Assembly (NCBI GenBank): GCA_045630765.1
Contig: JAZQTM010000104.1
Span: forward strand, 1 to 64,000
Reading direction: 5' to 3'
Length of the DNA: 64,000 bases
Origin: RGIG3009 sp045630765
GTDB taxonomy: Bacteria; Bacillota; Clostridia; Oscillospirales; Acutalibacteraceae
Shown here: piece by piece, positions 9,601 through 17,473 of the stretch
Layout of the letters: every line of letters begins with the position of its first letter
Position numbering within the stretch: the stretch's first letter is position 1
Notes under the pieces: model-generated
What the model saw: the letters and a program-made list of their open reading frames with translations, nothing else
What the model was told of the DNA's origin: nothing
Databases searched by the model: none
Position numbers and translations under genes: made by a program

Positions 9601-10077
9601 ATGACAAAGATCAGCAAGCTCTTAGCATTGTGTTTCGTATTGATGGCATTGATTCTGTGTATGGCACTCGCCGGTTGTAAAAAGACTCCTGTGTCTGACA
9701 CGAATGACGATGCACAGGTAACAACCACGGTACAAGCAGGTGGTTCGACAACCGAAATTCAAGTCGGCGAAGAGGGCTTTATGCCGGATGATGACGACGT
9801 TGTGGTTGGAATCGAAGGCACCAAATCCTCAAGCTCCGTTGCCACTTCCAAATCTTCCGGCACGATGACATCCACCACAAAATCTTCTGCCGCAGGGGGG
9901 ACGACGAAGTCTTCTTCAAAGGCTACCACCACCACGAAGGGTCAACAAAGCGGAAATGTTTCGCAAAGCCAATCGACTGCAGAAGCTACCACAACAACGA
10001 CCAAAGGCGCCACAATTACTACAACAACCAAAGGTGCTACAAAGTCCACTAATAAAAATGAAACGCCGATTTATTAA
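9601..10077 (+). CDS. Small Ser/Thr-rich lipoprotein of unknown function
   Basis: A 158-residue protein with AGAGAGGG about 7 nt before its ATG. A lipoprotein signal (LALCFVLMALILCMALAGC) ends at Cys 26. The rest has an acidic stretch (MPDDDDVVVGIEG) and then a low-complexity tail of Ser, Thr, Lys and Gly in short repeats such as TTTTKGAT. No folded domain is recognised. It has its own promoter and a terminator right after the stop, so it is a stand-alone unit between the importer operon and the AraC gene. The composition resembles the Thr-rich linkers seen in other extracellular proteins of this window. It could be a spacer-type surface lipoprotein or a shortened relic of a larger one. Confidence 0.75.
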   Translation: MTKISKLLALCFVLMALILCMALAGCKKTPVSDTNDDAQVTTTVQAGGSTTEIQVGEEGFMPDDDDVVVGIEGTKSSSSVATSKSSGTMTSTTKSSAAGGTTKSSSKATTTTKGQQSGNVSQSQSTAEATTTTTKGATITTTTKGATKSTNKNETPIY

Positions 10078-10089
10078 GTAACGCTATAC

Positions 10090-10131
10090 AAAAAGCCACC
10101 GTCCGTTATGTTGAGGACGGTGGCTTTTTTT
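10090..10131. terminator. Bidirectional terminator shared by convergent genes
   Basis: Arms AAAAAGCCACCGTCC (10090-10104) and GGACGGTGGCTTTTT (10115-10129) form a perfect 15-bp stem with T runs on both sides. It serves the lipoprotein gene on the plus strand. It also contains the stop codon and last codons of the AraC gene on the minus strand. Confidence 0.93.
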
Positions 10132-11050
10132 GGCTCTTTTTAGCGGGGGAACGTTTAGGCTTTGAGGGGACAGATTCGGCAGACGCAGCAAGTGAAGAGG
10201 CAAACAAGCCTAGTGAAACGTCACCGTTTTGCTGCAATTCGCGCTCAAAAGAGGGGGCGTGCCCGTATTGCTTGGTGTAAACACGAGAAAAGTATTCCAA
10301 CGAGGAGAAACCGCACATTTCCGAAATCTTGGAAATGGGATGCTCACTTTTCAGCAAAAGAGCAAGTGCGTTGGAGCAACGATAACGGTTGATGTACTCA
10401 ACGATGGAAATTCCGGTTTCCTTTTTAAAGAATTTCGACAAATACCAACGGGAAATACCCACCTGATTACCAATCGTTTCAAGCGTGAGCGGTTGTGAGT
10501 AATGCTCGTGAATATACGACGTAATGGATTGCAAAAGGGGAGGAGTACCGTCTTCTTCCGAGGAGGTTTTCGTATGCTTTCGCAGCAACTGCAACAGAAT
10601 CAATTGTATTAAATTTTGAATATACAAGTTGTTCCACGCCAGCGCCTGTTTCTTTTCTCGTATCACCGAACGGAAGAGTTCGATGATCTTCGCATCTTTT
10701 ATCAACCCCTCAAACGTGTAGGTCCACACCTTATTCCCCGCAGGTAACAAGGCTTCGTTGAAGGTTAACATCCAAGCCACCAACGGCTCATTGGTAACGC
10801 CTTGCATGAAGCGGTGCGTTTGGAGAGGATTAACAACAACCAATTCACCGGCAACAGCGGTAAAAAATGATCCTTCCACAAAACACCCCAGCGTTCCTTG
10901 TTCTACCAAAATCAATTCCAGGTGATCGTGTCGATTGAAAGCGGAAGCATTTTCATTTTCAAAATTTTCGCAGCGAAGCGAAAATAACTCACCCTTTTTC
11001 AGGTGAGTCCCCAATGGAATATTATGCGTGTCGTTGGTAGAAGTGTTCAT
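10106..11050 (-). CDS. AraC-family transcriptional regulator beside the GH130 genes
   Basis: The ATG at 11050 is chosen because AGGAG lies 6 nt upstream; a TTG at 11056 is too close to it. The 314-residue protein has an N-terminal cupin-type sensing domain (HDHLELILVEQGTLGCFVEG, then GELVVVNPLQTHRF). At about residues 170-270 it has a typical double helix-turn-helix, with QPLTLETIGNQVGISRWYLS and ISKISEMCGFSSLEYFSRVY. Family knowledge: such proteins usually activate sugar-utilisation genes when a sugar binds the cupin. It is divergent from the GH130 genes and convergent with the lipoprotein gene, so control of the mannoside genes is likely but inferred. The basic C-terminal tail (SKPKRSPAKKSQKKPPSST) is unusual, and its end is encoded by the terminator stem. 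Confidence 0.92.
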   Translation of the reverse strand: MNTSTNDTHNIPLGTHLKKGELFSLRCENFENENASAFNRHDHLELILVEQGTLGCFVEGSFFTAVAGELVVVNPLQTHRFMQGVTNEPLVAWMLTFNEALLPAGNKVWTYTFEGLIKDAKIIELFRSVIREKKQALAWNNLYIQNLIQLILLQLLRKHTKTSSEEDGTPPLLQSITSYIHEHYSQPLTLETIGNQVGISRWYLSKFFKKETGISIVEYINRYRCSNALALLLKSEHPISKISEMCGFSSLEYFSRVYTKQYGHAPSFERELQQNGDVSLGLFASSLAASAESVPSKPKRSPAKKSQKKPPSST

Positions 11051-11103
11051 AAGCAACTCCTAAAATTAGCCAATATAATACAGGGGCGTAACAACATTAA
11101 CAC

Positions 11104-11132
11104 TTGCGTGCCGAAAGATAAAATGTTATAGT
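11104..11132 (+). promoter_or_regulatory. Promoter for the GH130 operon
   Basis: TTGCGT (11104-11109), a 17-bp spacer and TATAGT (11127-11132) in the 221-bp gap between the divergent AraC gene and the first GH130 gene. The leader would be about 130 nt. Two related segments beginning TGCCGAAAGATA (11109) and TGCCGTAAAGTA (11169) lie here and could be regulator sites, but the match is loose. Confidence 0.6.
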
Positions 11133-11271
11133 AAAACTGTATATAATTCACAGTATTCTGCGACTTTCTGCCGTAAAGTATAGCATAATATCGACAAGAT
11201 AGTCAAGAGGGTTTTTGTGAATAATACCGCACTACGTATTGTGGCAGATTTGATATTAAGGAGAATGGCAA

Positions 11272-12213
11272 ATGGGAAAAGAAAAAGTATTCAATGAGTT
11301 CATTCTGCACCGTAGCGAGCACAACCCGTTGCTATCACCGTCAGATTTTCCGGGCGGTTTTGCCGACTCGGTTATGAACTGCGGTCAGGTTATCCACGAT
11401 GGCAAGATTACCTTGTTGGTAGCGGTTGTTTATCGCGGCAGATACAATGGCGCGGAAGCCGGTATTCATGTGGCGACCAGTGAGGATGGTATTCATTTTG
11501 AAATCAATCCTGAACCGCTCTGCAAACCTGTAGATTGGGCTCCCGGCTGGAAGGAAATGGACCGTTGGGTTATCGATCCGCGCGTAACAAAGATCGACGA
11601 TACCTATTATATTGTTCGTCCCGGCCAGTGTCCCGCCGGTCCGGTTGCCTTGTTGGAGAAAACCAAGGATTTCAAATCGGTAGAATATATTGATTGCATT
11701 TCGTTACCTTCCAACCGTGTTCCTTGCTTGTTCCCCGAGAAGGTGAACGGCAGATATGCTCGGCTTGACAGACCGAATGCGGGCGGTATTTGGATTTCCT
11801 ATTCACCCGATTTGGTTCATTGGGGCAGTTTCAAACCGCTGTTGATGCCGTGGGGTGCCTTTTTTGGATTGAAGGTTGGCCCGACACCTCCGATCAAGAC
11901 CAAAGACGGTTGGTTGGAAATTTTTCACGGCGTGTGGCGCAACTGCGCGAACGAGCGCTATTCATTGAGCGCGATGTTGCTTGACCTGGATGATCCCTCC
12001 AAGATCATCGGCAACATGGAGAGCTGGATTTTGACCCCGCAAGCAGATTGCGAGCGTCTTGGAAACGTGAACAATGTTGTGTTTGCGTGCGGTGCTTTGG
12101 CGGATGAAGAGAAAGATGAAATCCGTGTATACTACGGCGCCGCGGACGAGCACGTTTGCTTGGCAACCGGTTCGCTTAGCGAACTCATTGATGCTTGTAA
12201 AAAAGGAATCTAA
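11272..12213 (+). CDS. GH130-family beta-mannoside phosphorylase-like protein, copy 1
   Basis: A 313-residue protein from ATG 11272, 7 nt after AAGGAGA. Family features are the N-terminal HRSEHNPLLSPSDFPGG, the acid-containing VIDPRVTKIDDTYYI (Asp of the DPR motif is the expected general acid), PWGAFFGLKVGPTPP, GWLEIFHGVWR and the C-terminal IRVYYGAADEHVCLA. GH130 enzymes cleave beta-mannosidic bonds with phosphate and release alpha-mannose-1-phosphate; some members are hydrolases. It has no signal peptide, so it acts in the cytoplasm. It is the first of three tandem paralogues and differs by lacking about eight residues (the YATKNTPQ insert) before GGIWISYSPDL. The substrate (mannobiose, mannosyl-glucose or other) cannot be read from sequence. 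Confidence 0.86.
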   Translation: MGKEKVFNEFILHRSEHNPLLSPSDFPGGFADSVMNCGQVIHDGKITLLVAVVYRGRYNGAEAGIHVATSEDGIHFEINPEPLCKPVDWAPGWKEMDRWVIDPRVTKIDDTYYIVRPGQCPAGPVALLEKTKDFKSVEYIDCISLPSNRVPCLFPEKVNGRYARLDRPNAGGIWISYSPDLVHWGSFKPLLMPWGAFFGLKVGPTPPIKTKDGWLEIFHGVWRNCANERYSLSAMLLDLDDPSKIIGNMESWILTPQADCERLGNVNNVVFACGALADEEKDEIRVYYGAADEHVCLATGSLSELIDACKKGI

Positions 12214-12247
12214 TAATCATTTTCTTAAAGCAAAAGGAGAAAGTCAA

Positions 12248-13213
12248 ATGGCAAAAGAAAAGGTATTAAACGAGTTCATCTTACATCGTAGTGAGCATAA
12301 CCCGCTGATTTCACCCACGGATTTTCCGGGTGGTATTGCTGACTCGGTTATGAACTGCGGTCAGGTTATCCATGACGGCAAGGTCACGTTATTGGTAGCG
12401 GTTATTTACCGTGGTCGATTAAACGGTGCGGAAGCCGGTATCCACGTAGCAACCAGTGAAGACGGTATTCATTTTGAGATCAATCCGGAACCGCTGTGCA
12501 AACCCGTAGACTGGGCTCCCGGCTGGAAGGAAATGGATCGCTGGGTTATCGATCCGCGCGTAACGAAGATCGATGACACCTATTACATTATGCGTCCCGG
12601 TCAATGCCGTCCGACCCTCGCTCCTGTTGCGTTGCTTGAAAAAACGAAAGATTTCAAATCTGTCGAATATATGGGTTGCGTTGCTTTGCCGGAAAACCGC
12701 GTGCCGTGTTTGTTCCCTGAAAAGGTCAACGGTCGCTATGTGCGTCTTGACAGACCGTACGCAACCAAGAACACTCCTCAAGGCGGCATTTGGATTTCCT
12801 ATTCGCCCGACCTCATTCACTGGGGCGATCACAAGCCGTTGTTGATGCCGTGGGGTGCATACTTTGGTTTGAAAGTTGGTCCGACGCCTCCGATCAAGAC
12901 GAAGCATGGTTGGCTTGAAATTTTCCACGGCGTATGGCGTAACTGTGCCAACGATCGCTATTCGCTCAGCGCGATGCTGCTGGATTTAGAGGACCCCTCC
13001 AAGATCATCGGCAAGATGGAAAGCTGGATCCTGACCCCGCAGGCGGATTATGAGCGACTCGGCAACGTGAACAACGTCGTATTTGCTTGTGGCGCGTTGG
13101 CGGATGAAGAGAAAGACGAAATCCGTGTTTATTATGGCGCGGCTGACGAGCACGTTTGCTTGGCAACCGGTTCGCTCAGCGAACTCATCGACGCCTGTAA
13201 GAAAGGGCTGTAA
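12248..13213 (+). CDS. GH130-family beta-mannoside phosphorylase-like protein, copy 2
   Basis: Start taken at ATG 12248 behind AAAGGAGA; the frame is open further upstream but that part overlaps copy 1. The 321-residue product is nearly superimposable on its neighbours: VIDPRVTKIDDTYYIM, the insert PYATKNTPQGGIWISYSPDL, PWGAYFGLKVGPTPP and YYGAADEHVCLATGS. A unique RPTLA replaces the PGG or PAG of the other copies after RPGQC, close to the expected active site. It lies 34 bp after copy 1 and 63 bp before copy 3. Retained motifs suggest all three are active. The small differences near the substrate loop may tune specificity for different oligosaccharides. Confidence 0.86.
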   Translation: MAKEKVLNEFILHRSEHNPLISPTDFPGGIADSVMNCGQVIHDGKVTLLVAVIYRGRLNGAEAGIHVATSEDGIHFEINPEPLCKPVDWAPGWKEMDRWVIDPRVTKIDDTYYIMRPGQCRPTLAPVALLEKTKDFKSVEYMGCVALPENRVPCLFPEKVNGRYVRLDRPYATKNTPQGGIWISYSPDLIHWGDHKPLLMPWGAYFGLKVGPTPPIKTKHGWLEIFHGVWRNCANDRYSLSAMLLDLEDPSKIIGKMESWILTPQADYERLGNVNNVVFACGALADEEKDEIRVYYGAADEHVCLATGSLSELIDACKKGL

Positions 13214-13276
13214 TCCCATTTAATCTGTCTCTAAATTGCGGAGAAAACCGAAATTTAAAATAAAGGAGAATATCAA

Positions 13277-14236
13277 ATGGCAAAAGAGAAAGTATTAAAC
13301 GAGTTCATCTTACATCGTAGCGAGCATAACCCGTTGATCTCGCCGACGGATTTCCCGGGCGGTATCGCTGACTCGGTTATGAACTGCGGTCAGGTTATGC
13401 ACGAGGGAAAGGTCGTATTATTGGTAGCTGTTGTCTATCGTGGCAGATACAATGGCGCTGAAGCCGGCATCCACGTGGCAACCAGTGAGGATGGTATTCA
13501 TTTTGATATCAATCCCGAACCGCTGTGCAAACCCGTAGACTGGGCTCCCGGCTGGAAGGAAATGGACCGTTGGGTTATCGATCCGCGTCTGACCAAGATC
13601 GACGATACCTACTACATTATGCGTCCCGGTCAGTGCCCCGGCGGTCCGGTAGCGCTGCTTGAAAAAACCAAGGATTTCAAAACCCTTGAGTACATGAGCT
13701 GTGTATCGTTGCCCGCCAACCGTGTGCCGTGTCTGTTCCCCGAAAAGATCAACGGTATGTACGTGCGGTTCGATAGACCGTATGCCGTCAAAAACACCCC
13801 GCAGGGTGGTATTTGGTTATCGTATTCTCCTGACCTCATTCACTGGGGTAATCACAAACCGGTGTTGATGCCGTGGGGAGCATACTTTGGCTTGAAGGTT
13901 GGTCCGACGCCTCCGATCAAGACGAAGCATGGATGGCTTGAAATTTTCCACGGCGTATGGCGCAACTGTGCGAACGATCGCTATTCGCTCAGCGCTATGC
14001 TGTTGGATTTGGAGGATCCCTCCAAGATTATCGGTAAGATGGAGAGCTGGATTTTGACTCCGCAGGCGGATTACGAGCGTCTTGGCAACGTGAACAACGT
14101 TGTGTTTGCTTGCGGCGCAATAGCAGACGAAGAGAAAGACGAGATCCGTGTGTACTACGGTGCTGCTGACGAGCACGTTTGCTTGGCAACCGGTTCTCTC
14201 AGCGAGCTGATTGATGCTTGTAAGAAAGGTCTGTAA
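13277..14236 (+). CDS. GH130-family beta-mannoside phosphorylase-like protein, copy 3
   Basis: A 319-residue protein starting at ATG 13277 behind AAAGGAGA. It shares all family motifs with copies 1 and 2: VIDPRLTKIDDTYYIM, RPGQCPGGPVALLEKT, PWGAYFGLKVGPTPP, IFHGVWRNCANDRYS, YYGAADEHVCLATGS. It is closest to copy 2, with which it shares the KNTPQGGIW insert and the first 30 residues almost exactly. The 63-bp spacer from copy 2 is the longest within the trio. Likely a cytoplasmic mannoside phosphorylase giving mannose-1-phosphate. The isomerase-like gene follows after 58 bp, so all four are probably co-transcribed. Confidence 0.86.
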   Translation: MAKEKVLNEFILHRSEHNPLISPTDFPGGIADSVMNCGQVMHEGKVVLLVAVVYRGRYNGAEAGIHVATSEDGIHFDINPEPLCKPVDWAPGWKEMDRWVIDPRLTKIDDTYYIMRPGQCPGGPVALLEKTKDFKTLEYMSCVSLPANRVPCLFPEKINGMYVRFDRPYAVKNTPQGGIWLSYSPDLIHWGNHKPVLMPWGAYFGLKVGPTPPIKTKHGWLEIFHGVWRNCANDRYSLSAMLLDLEDPSKIIGKMESWILTPQADYERLGNVNNVVFACGAIADEEKDEIRVYYGAADEHVCLATGSLSELIDACKKGL

Positions 14237-14294
14237 TAGCGCTATTCTTAATTAAAGTGCCTGCTATATCAGGTCAAAAGAAAGGTGATAGAAT

Positions 14295-15686
14295 ATGAAA
14301 TTAGCCTTATTGGTAGCAAACCGTGGCTTCTTCCCGAGCTCGGTTATTGAATCCGCATACAGCGAAATGCTGGCAGCGTTTAAAAAAGTCGGTGTAGAAG
14401 CACTCTGCATCGATGACGGCGTTACGAAATATAACGCTGTCGAAACTACGCAGGAAGGTATGGCGTATGCCAAATTCTTGGAAGCCCACCGCGGCGAATA
14501 CGACGGTTTGGTTATTTGCCTGCCGAACTTCGGTGATGAAAACGGCATCAAGGCCGCTATCGCCGACGTCAACGTGCCGATTCTGATTCAAGCCTATCCG
14601 GATGAGATCGGCAAGATGGACTTTGCTCATCGCCGTGACGCATTCTGCGGTAAGCTGGCACTGGGCAGCGTACTGGCACAGATGGGTAAGAAATACACGG
14701 CATATGCACCTTTCGTCGTGCATCCCGCCAGCGAGGAGTTCCACAAGCAGTTGTCGACCTTTGCGGCAACTTGCCGTGTGGTTGCCGGTATGAAGAAAAT
14801 GCGCGTCGGTTGCATCGGTGCAAGAACGACCGCGTTCAAGAGTGTCCGCTTTGACGAGTTTGCTCTCGAAAACGTGGGTATCGATGTCGAAACCTACGAT
14901 CTTTCCACCTTCGTTCAGGCTATGCAGAAACTGGACGATAACGACAGCGCTGTGCTGGAGTGGAAGAAAAAGTTAGCGGATGTCGTTTGCTTTGCCAACG
15001 CTCCGGAAGGCCGCGAGTTGTCAGTCGCGAAACTCGGCGTAGTGGTTTCCCGCTTGATCGAAGAGAATCAGTTGGATGCGATCGCAATCCGTTGCTGGAG
15101 CGAATTGCAAACCACGTTCGGCATTTCGCCCTGCTCCATTATGGGTATCCTCAACCAGAACGGTATTGCTGCTGTTTGCGAGACTGACGTTGCCAACGCC
15201 ATCGCGATGAAAGGCTTGTCCTTGGCGGCAGGCAAAGGCGCAGGCTGCTTGGATCTGAACAACAACTACGGCGACGAGTTGGATAAATGCATCCTGTTCC
15301 ACTGCGGTCCGCTTCCGATGGATTTGATGCAGGGTCCCGGCGAGGCGCAAAGTCACAAAATGTTGGATAAATCCTTTGGTCCGGATTGCAGCTGGGGTCT
15401 CAACGTCGGCAAAATGAAGACCGGCGCGGTTACCTATTCCGGTATGCGTACCGAGAACGGCAAACTGCAGTTCTTCGTTGACGAAGGCTGCATCACCGAT
15501 GATCCGGTAGAAAAGGAATTCTTCGGTGTTCCGGGCGTTCTGCAAACTGAAAACCTGCAGAACAAGCTGTACACCATCGGTATGGCTGGATTCCATCATC
15601 ACGCAGCGATCGTTTCCGGTAATGTCGCGGATGCGGTAACGGAAGCTTTCACCAAGTACTTGGGCTATCAGCTGATCGATTGCTAA
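14295..15686 (+). CDS. L-fucose/L-arabinose isomerase-family protein
   Basis: A 463-residue protein from ATG 14295 behind AAAGGTGA. The fold pattern is that of the FucI/AraA family: an N-terminal Rossmann-like part (LALLVANRGFFPSSVIESAY), a middle part (GLVICLPNFGDENGI, RVGCIGARTTAFKSVRFDE), then the metal-site candidates Glu in VCETDVANAIAMKG, Asp in GCLDLNNNYGDE and His in MAGFHHHAAIVSG. These enzymes interconvert aldoses and ketoses using Mn2+. The protein is shorter than classical FucI (about 590) and is closer to the uncharacterised isomerase-like relatives, so the true sugar is unknown. It closes the GH130 operon, so it probably acts on a sugar released from the same glycan. Confidence 0.8.
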   Translation: MKLALLVANRGFFPSSVIESAYSEMLAAFKKVGVEALCIDDGVTKYNAVETTQEGMAYAKFLEAHRGEYDGLVICLPNFGDENGIKAAIADVNVPILIQAYPDEIGKMDFAHRRDAFCGKLALGSVLAQMGKKYTAYAPFVVHPASEEFHKQLSTFAATCRVVAGMKKMRVGCIGARTTAFKSVRFDEFALENVGIDVETYDLSTFVQAMQKLDDNDSAVLEWKKKLADVVCFANAPEGRELSVAKLGVVVSRLIEENQLDAIAIRCWSELQTTFGISPCSIMGILNQNGIAAVCETDVANAIAMKGLSLAAGKGAGCLDLNNNYGDELDKCILFHCGPLPMDLMQGPGEAQSHKMLDKSFGPDCSWGLNVGKMKTGAVTYSGMRTENGKLQFFVDEGCITDDPVEKEFFGVPGVLQTENLQNKLYTIGMAGFHHHAAIVSGNVADAVTEAFTKYLGYQLIDC

Positions 15687-15710
15687 AAAACAGAAATAAC
15701 CTGTGGTGTG

Positions 15711-15776
15711 TCGCACCTTTAAGGTGCGAGAATTACGGGAAAGAGGGAAGAGAGAAGCTTGCTTCTCTCTTTTTTC
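15711..15776 (+). terminator. Terminator region after the GH130/isomerase operon
   Basis: Two hairpins in series. The first is TCGCACCTTTAAGGTGCGA (15711-15729) with no T run. The second has arms AGAGAGAAGC and GCTTCTCTCT (15749-15770) followed by TTTTTTCTTG, which is the effective terminator. Confidence 0.82.
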
Positions 15777-15837
15777 TTGCCCTTTTTTAATAAAAAGCTT
15801 AATTTCTTTTAGTTTAGCTGTATTCAGCGTAAAAAAG

Positions 15838-15866
15838 TTGTAAATATAATGTTTTTATGATAAAAT
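15838..15866 (+). promoter_or_regulatory. Promoter of the 9-kb signalling operon
   Basis: TTGTAA (15838-15843), a 17-bp spacer and TAAAAT (15861-15866), in a very A+T-rich stretch about 32 bp before the first gene's start. No other convincing promoter is seen inside the operon. Confidence 0.62.
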
Positions 15867-15897
15867 GATAATAAATATAAATAAAAGGGGAATTATC

Positions 15898-16578
15898 ATG
15901 ATTAAAAACAGAACCGCACAACTCATTTACCAGACTATCTACGTAACTCTTGGTATTGTTGGCTTTGTTGCTTGCCTTGGAATCTTTGATAATATCAATG
16001 TGATCCGTTGGGATTTCTATGTGCACTTCACGAACATCAGCAATTTTCTTTGCATAGGCGTTATGCTTGCCGGTCTTATCCAAACCGCAAAGAAAAAGGA
16101 AGACAGCTTTGTTTCTGCCGCTCCCATCCTCAAGTTCATTGGTATGCTCGGCATTTTGCTCACCTTCCTTGTGTTTAACATTATGCTTGCCGGCGCCGAG
16201 GGCCGTGATCCTCAGGCAAACTGGAGAATCGGAAGCCTTTGTTTCCACGTGGTTCTTCCCATTATGTACATAGCTGACTGGTTCTTGTTCTACGAGCGCA
16301 AAAAGTGCAAATGGTATTATCCCATTGCCTCTATCGCATTCCCTTTAATTTATGTGATTTTCCTTCTTATTCAGGCGGTTATTTTGAAGTTTGATTCTTC
16401 GATTTTGATTCCTACCACTACGACCCCTCTTATCTATCCTTACTTCTTTGTCAATCTTGACACACAGGGCGTTTCCGGTGTTCTCACCTGGATTGGTATC
16501 CTTTCTGCGGCGTTTGTTATCGTTGGGTTTTTGTTCTTTGGTCTTGACAGACTTGGAAAGAAAAAACTTGATAAATAA
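15898..16578 (+). CDS. Pr6Pr-like integral membrane protein
   Basis: Start at ATG 15898 behind AAAGGGGA; an upstream in-frame ATG at 15865 overlaps the promoter. The 226-residue product has about six helices: LIYQTIYVTLGIVGFVACLG, NFLCIGVMLAGLIQT, LGILLTFLVFNIMLAG, CFHVVLPIMYIADWFLFYE, IASIAFPLIYVIFLLIQA and VLTWIGILSAAFVIVGFLFF. The pattern TNISNFL in the second helix and HVVLPIMYIADW in the fourth match the Pr6Pr (FAR-17a/AIG1-like) membrane family. Its biochemical role in bacteria is unknown to me. It is the first gene of the operon containing the SpoIIE/STAS module, and its base composition is more A+T-rich than the sugar genes upstream. Confidence 0.72.
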   Translation: MIKNRTAQLIYQTIYVTLGIVGFVACLGIFDNINVIRWDFYVHFTNISNFLCIGVMLAGLIQTAKKKEDSFVSAAPILKFIGMLGILLTFLVFNIMLAGAEGRDPQANWRIGSLCFHVVLPIMYIADWFLFYERKKCKWYYPIASIAFPLIYVIFLLIQAVILKFDSSILIPTTTTPLIYPYFFVNLDTQGVSGVLTWIGILSAAFVIVGFLFFGLDRLGKKKLDK

Positions 16579-16596
16579 GGGTTGTGGAAAACTGTT

Positions 16597-16754
16597 ATGA
16601 AAAAAGATGTTGTTTTTACCCCCGCAATGCTTATCGTCGGTGCTTTCACGGTATCGTTGCGCTTTCTATCATTCACAAGGTGAGTGCCGTTTTGTTTATG
16701 GCGCTTATCATTGTGTTGTTCACCCATAAAGCGGTTACAAATAAAAAATCGTAA
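16597..16754 (+). pseudogene. Frameshifted small two-helix membrane protein gene
   Basis: An ATG at 16597 opens a frame reading MKKDVVFTPAMLIVGA that stops after 28 codons. From 16644 the neighbouring frame continues as FHGIVALSIIHKVSAVLF and on to THKAVTNKKS with a stop at 16754. Restoring one T in the run at 16644-16646 (TTT to TTTT) gives a continuous protein of about 52 residues with two hydrophobic helices and a basic end. So either a one-base deletion has inactivated a small gene or the assembly has an error. It sits in the operon between the Pr6Pr-like and GNAT genes. No family is recognised. Confidence 0.55.
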
Positions 16755-16783
16755 TAGGTTAACGTATTGTGTAAGGAGCAGAA

Positions 16784-17473
16784 ATGGACAAATTAGTCAG
16801 AAAAATAGAAATTCCGCTTGCTCGTCGAGCAATAGAAAGAGCGGGACTGTATATAGTGAAGAAAGAGGATCTTGATCGTCTTTCTGAAGTTGCGGCAGAT
16901 GCATACCGTGATTACCCCTTACACAATTGGCTCACTAAGGGTAAATACGATGCCAAAGCATCCAAACTCATTATGCAAATCACCCTTAAATCAATGACGG
17001 AAGATGCGATAATCTATGCCGATAGTGAAGAAATCAACGGCTTTGCGGTTTGGTTGCCCTTCGGTTTTACGGGCAGCAAAACCCTTCCGTTTTTATTAAA
17101 TGGCGGACTCAGTCTGATCCTTCATTCAGGCCTTGGGATTATCGGAAGACTTTTAACCTATGAAACCTATGCGATGAATCTCAAAAAAGAGTTTACCGAT
17201 AATTACGATTGGTACTTATACAACCTTTCGATCAAACAAGATGCACAGGGGAAAGGTATTGCCAGTAAACTGATGCGCCCAATGTTGCAGTTTTGCGATG
17301 ACGAAAGAATGGTCTCCTATTTGGAAACCAACAAAGATAAAAACGTTGGTTTGTATCAGCATTATGGGTTTGAACTCAAAAGGGAAGAGATAATTCCCAA
17401 AAGCCCTGTTACGCATTATTCGATGGTTCGGTATCCCATAGAACAACCGGAAGGGAGCAAGGACAATGCCTAA
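16784..17473 (+). CDS. GNAT-family N-acetyltransferase
   Basis: A 229-residue protein from ATG 16784 behind AAGGAG. The acetyl-CoA site is visible as LSIKQDAQGKGIASKLMRPM (Q-x-x-G-x-G-x-A), about residues 147-165. Downstream SYLETNKDKNVGLYQHYGFE is the usual end of the GNAT fold. The N-terminal part (YIVKKEDLDRLSEVAADAY, then IIYADSEEINGFAVWLPFG) fits the first strands. The acyl acceptor cannot be told. It overlaps the next gene by 8 bp (ATGCCTAA), which implies translational coupling inside the signalling operon. Confidence 0.9.
   Translation: MDKLVRKIEIPLARRAIERAGLYIVKKEDLDRLSEVAADAYRDYPLHNWLTKGKYDAKASKLIMQITLKSMTEDAIIYADSEEINGFAVWLPFGFTGSKTLPFLLNGGLSLILHSGLGIIGRLLTYETYAMNLKKEFTDNYDWYLYNLSIKQDAQGKGIASKLMRPMLQFCDDERMVSYLETNKDKNVGLYQHYGFELKREEIIPKSPVTHYSMVRYPIEQPEGSKDNA

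Noticed and set aside
11141..11147. Second -10-like TATAAT upstream of the GH130 genes
   Set aside because: No acceptable -35 lies 16-18 bp upstream; the TTGCGT/TATAGT pair just before it is better.
12074..12247. 58-residue N-terminal extension of GH130 copy 2
   Set aside because: It overlaps the end of copy 1 in another frame, while ATG 12248 has a good ribosome site and aligns with the starts of copies 1 and 3.
15021..15716. 231-residue open frame on the minus strand
   Set aside because: Antisense to the isomerase-like gene; no recognisable domain and no initiation signals.
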